A stretch of 6,031 nt of DNA, from assembly GCA_002367355.1 (NCBI GenBank), contig DFBQ01000066.1, positions 1-6,031 of the forward strand. Reading direction: 5' to 3'. The notes below the pieces were generated by a model. It worked only from the letters and a program-made list of their open reading frames with translations. It made no database searches and had not been told where the DNA came from. A program made the position numbers and the translations under genes. Every line of letters begins with the position of its first letter. Positions within the stretch are counted from its first letter, which is position 1. Shown here piece by piece: positions 6,001 through 6,031 of the stretch. The DNA is from Deltaproteobacteria bacterium UBA3076. GTDB taxonomy: Bacteria; Desulfobacterota; Dissulfuribacteria; Dissulfuribacterales; UBA3076.

Positions 6001-6031
6001 TGCTGGATTCCCGCCTTCGCGGGAATGACGG
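6001..6031. repeat. Dispersed hairpin repeat (ATTCCCGC stem) at the window edge
   Basis: ATTCCCGC-CTTC-GCGGGAAT (6007-6026) is a perfect 8-bp stem with a four-base loop, flanked by TGG and GACGG. Units of the form TGGATTCCCGC...GCGGGAATGAC are scattered in many bacterial genomes as short REP-like or NIME/dRS3-like repeats. It lies over 100 bp upstream of the operon promoter, and may continue beyond the window. There is no T-run after the stem on the plus strand, so a terminator role is not shown. Confidence 0.6.

Noticed and set aside
5629..6031. CRISPR array, tRNA or toxin-antitoxin pair in the upstream gap
   Set aside because: No repeated units, no cloverleaf-like fold and no pair of intact small ORFs could be found; only the 24-codon leader ORF has a proper ribosome site.

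Overview
The window looks like a bacterial chromosome of middling GC content. The type of intergenic repeats and the neighbouring family would fit an environmental Desulfobacterota- or Nitrospirota-like genome, but this is only an impression; no rRNA or other taxonomic marker is present.

Layout. Positions 1-432 (+) hold the 3' end of a DUF4139-family gene. Positions 433-559 are a convergent intergenic gap filled almost entirely by a ~109 bp imperfect palindrome. From 5628 down to 560 on the minus strand runs a tight three-gene operon with overlapping stop and start codons: (1) a 1075-residue protein built from several RAMP (Cas7-like) modules; (2) a 292-residue unrecognised protein with a CxxC...CxxC zinc-ribbon motif; (3) a Cas6-family pre-crRNA endoribonuclease. 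Positions 5629-6031 are the operon's upstream region. They hold a good sigma70-type promoter with a palindrome over its -10 box, a well-initiated but very short ORF that may be a leader peptide or a decayed gene, and, at the window edge, a perfect 8-bp-stem hairpin of a widely dispersed repeat type.

How it may work together. This is most simply read as a type III-related CRISPR-Cas effector locus in which the crRNA-binding backbone is fused into one polypeptide, as in Cas7-11/gRAMP systems. Cas6 would make the crRNA and the multi-RAMP protein would bind it and possibly cut target RNA. Two aspartates (D224 and D543) sit where the catalytic aspartates of Cas7-11 are expected. The last quarter of the protein resembles the final Cas7 module of Cas7-11 and the TIGR03986 RAMP family. 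The effector is nevertheless clearly shorter than known Cas7-11 proteins (about 1300-1900 residues), lacks their zinc-finger cysteines, and appears to have its helical (possible Cas11) segment after the second RAMP module rather than after the first. No cas10 with a GGDD palm, no cas1/cas2, no TPR-CHAT and no CRISPR array are visible, though they may lie outside the window. I consider this a candidate for a divergent or little-described single-protein type III effector.
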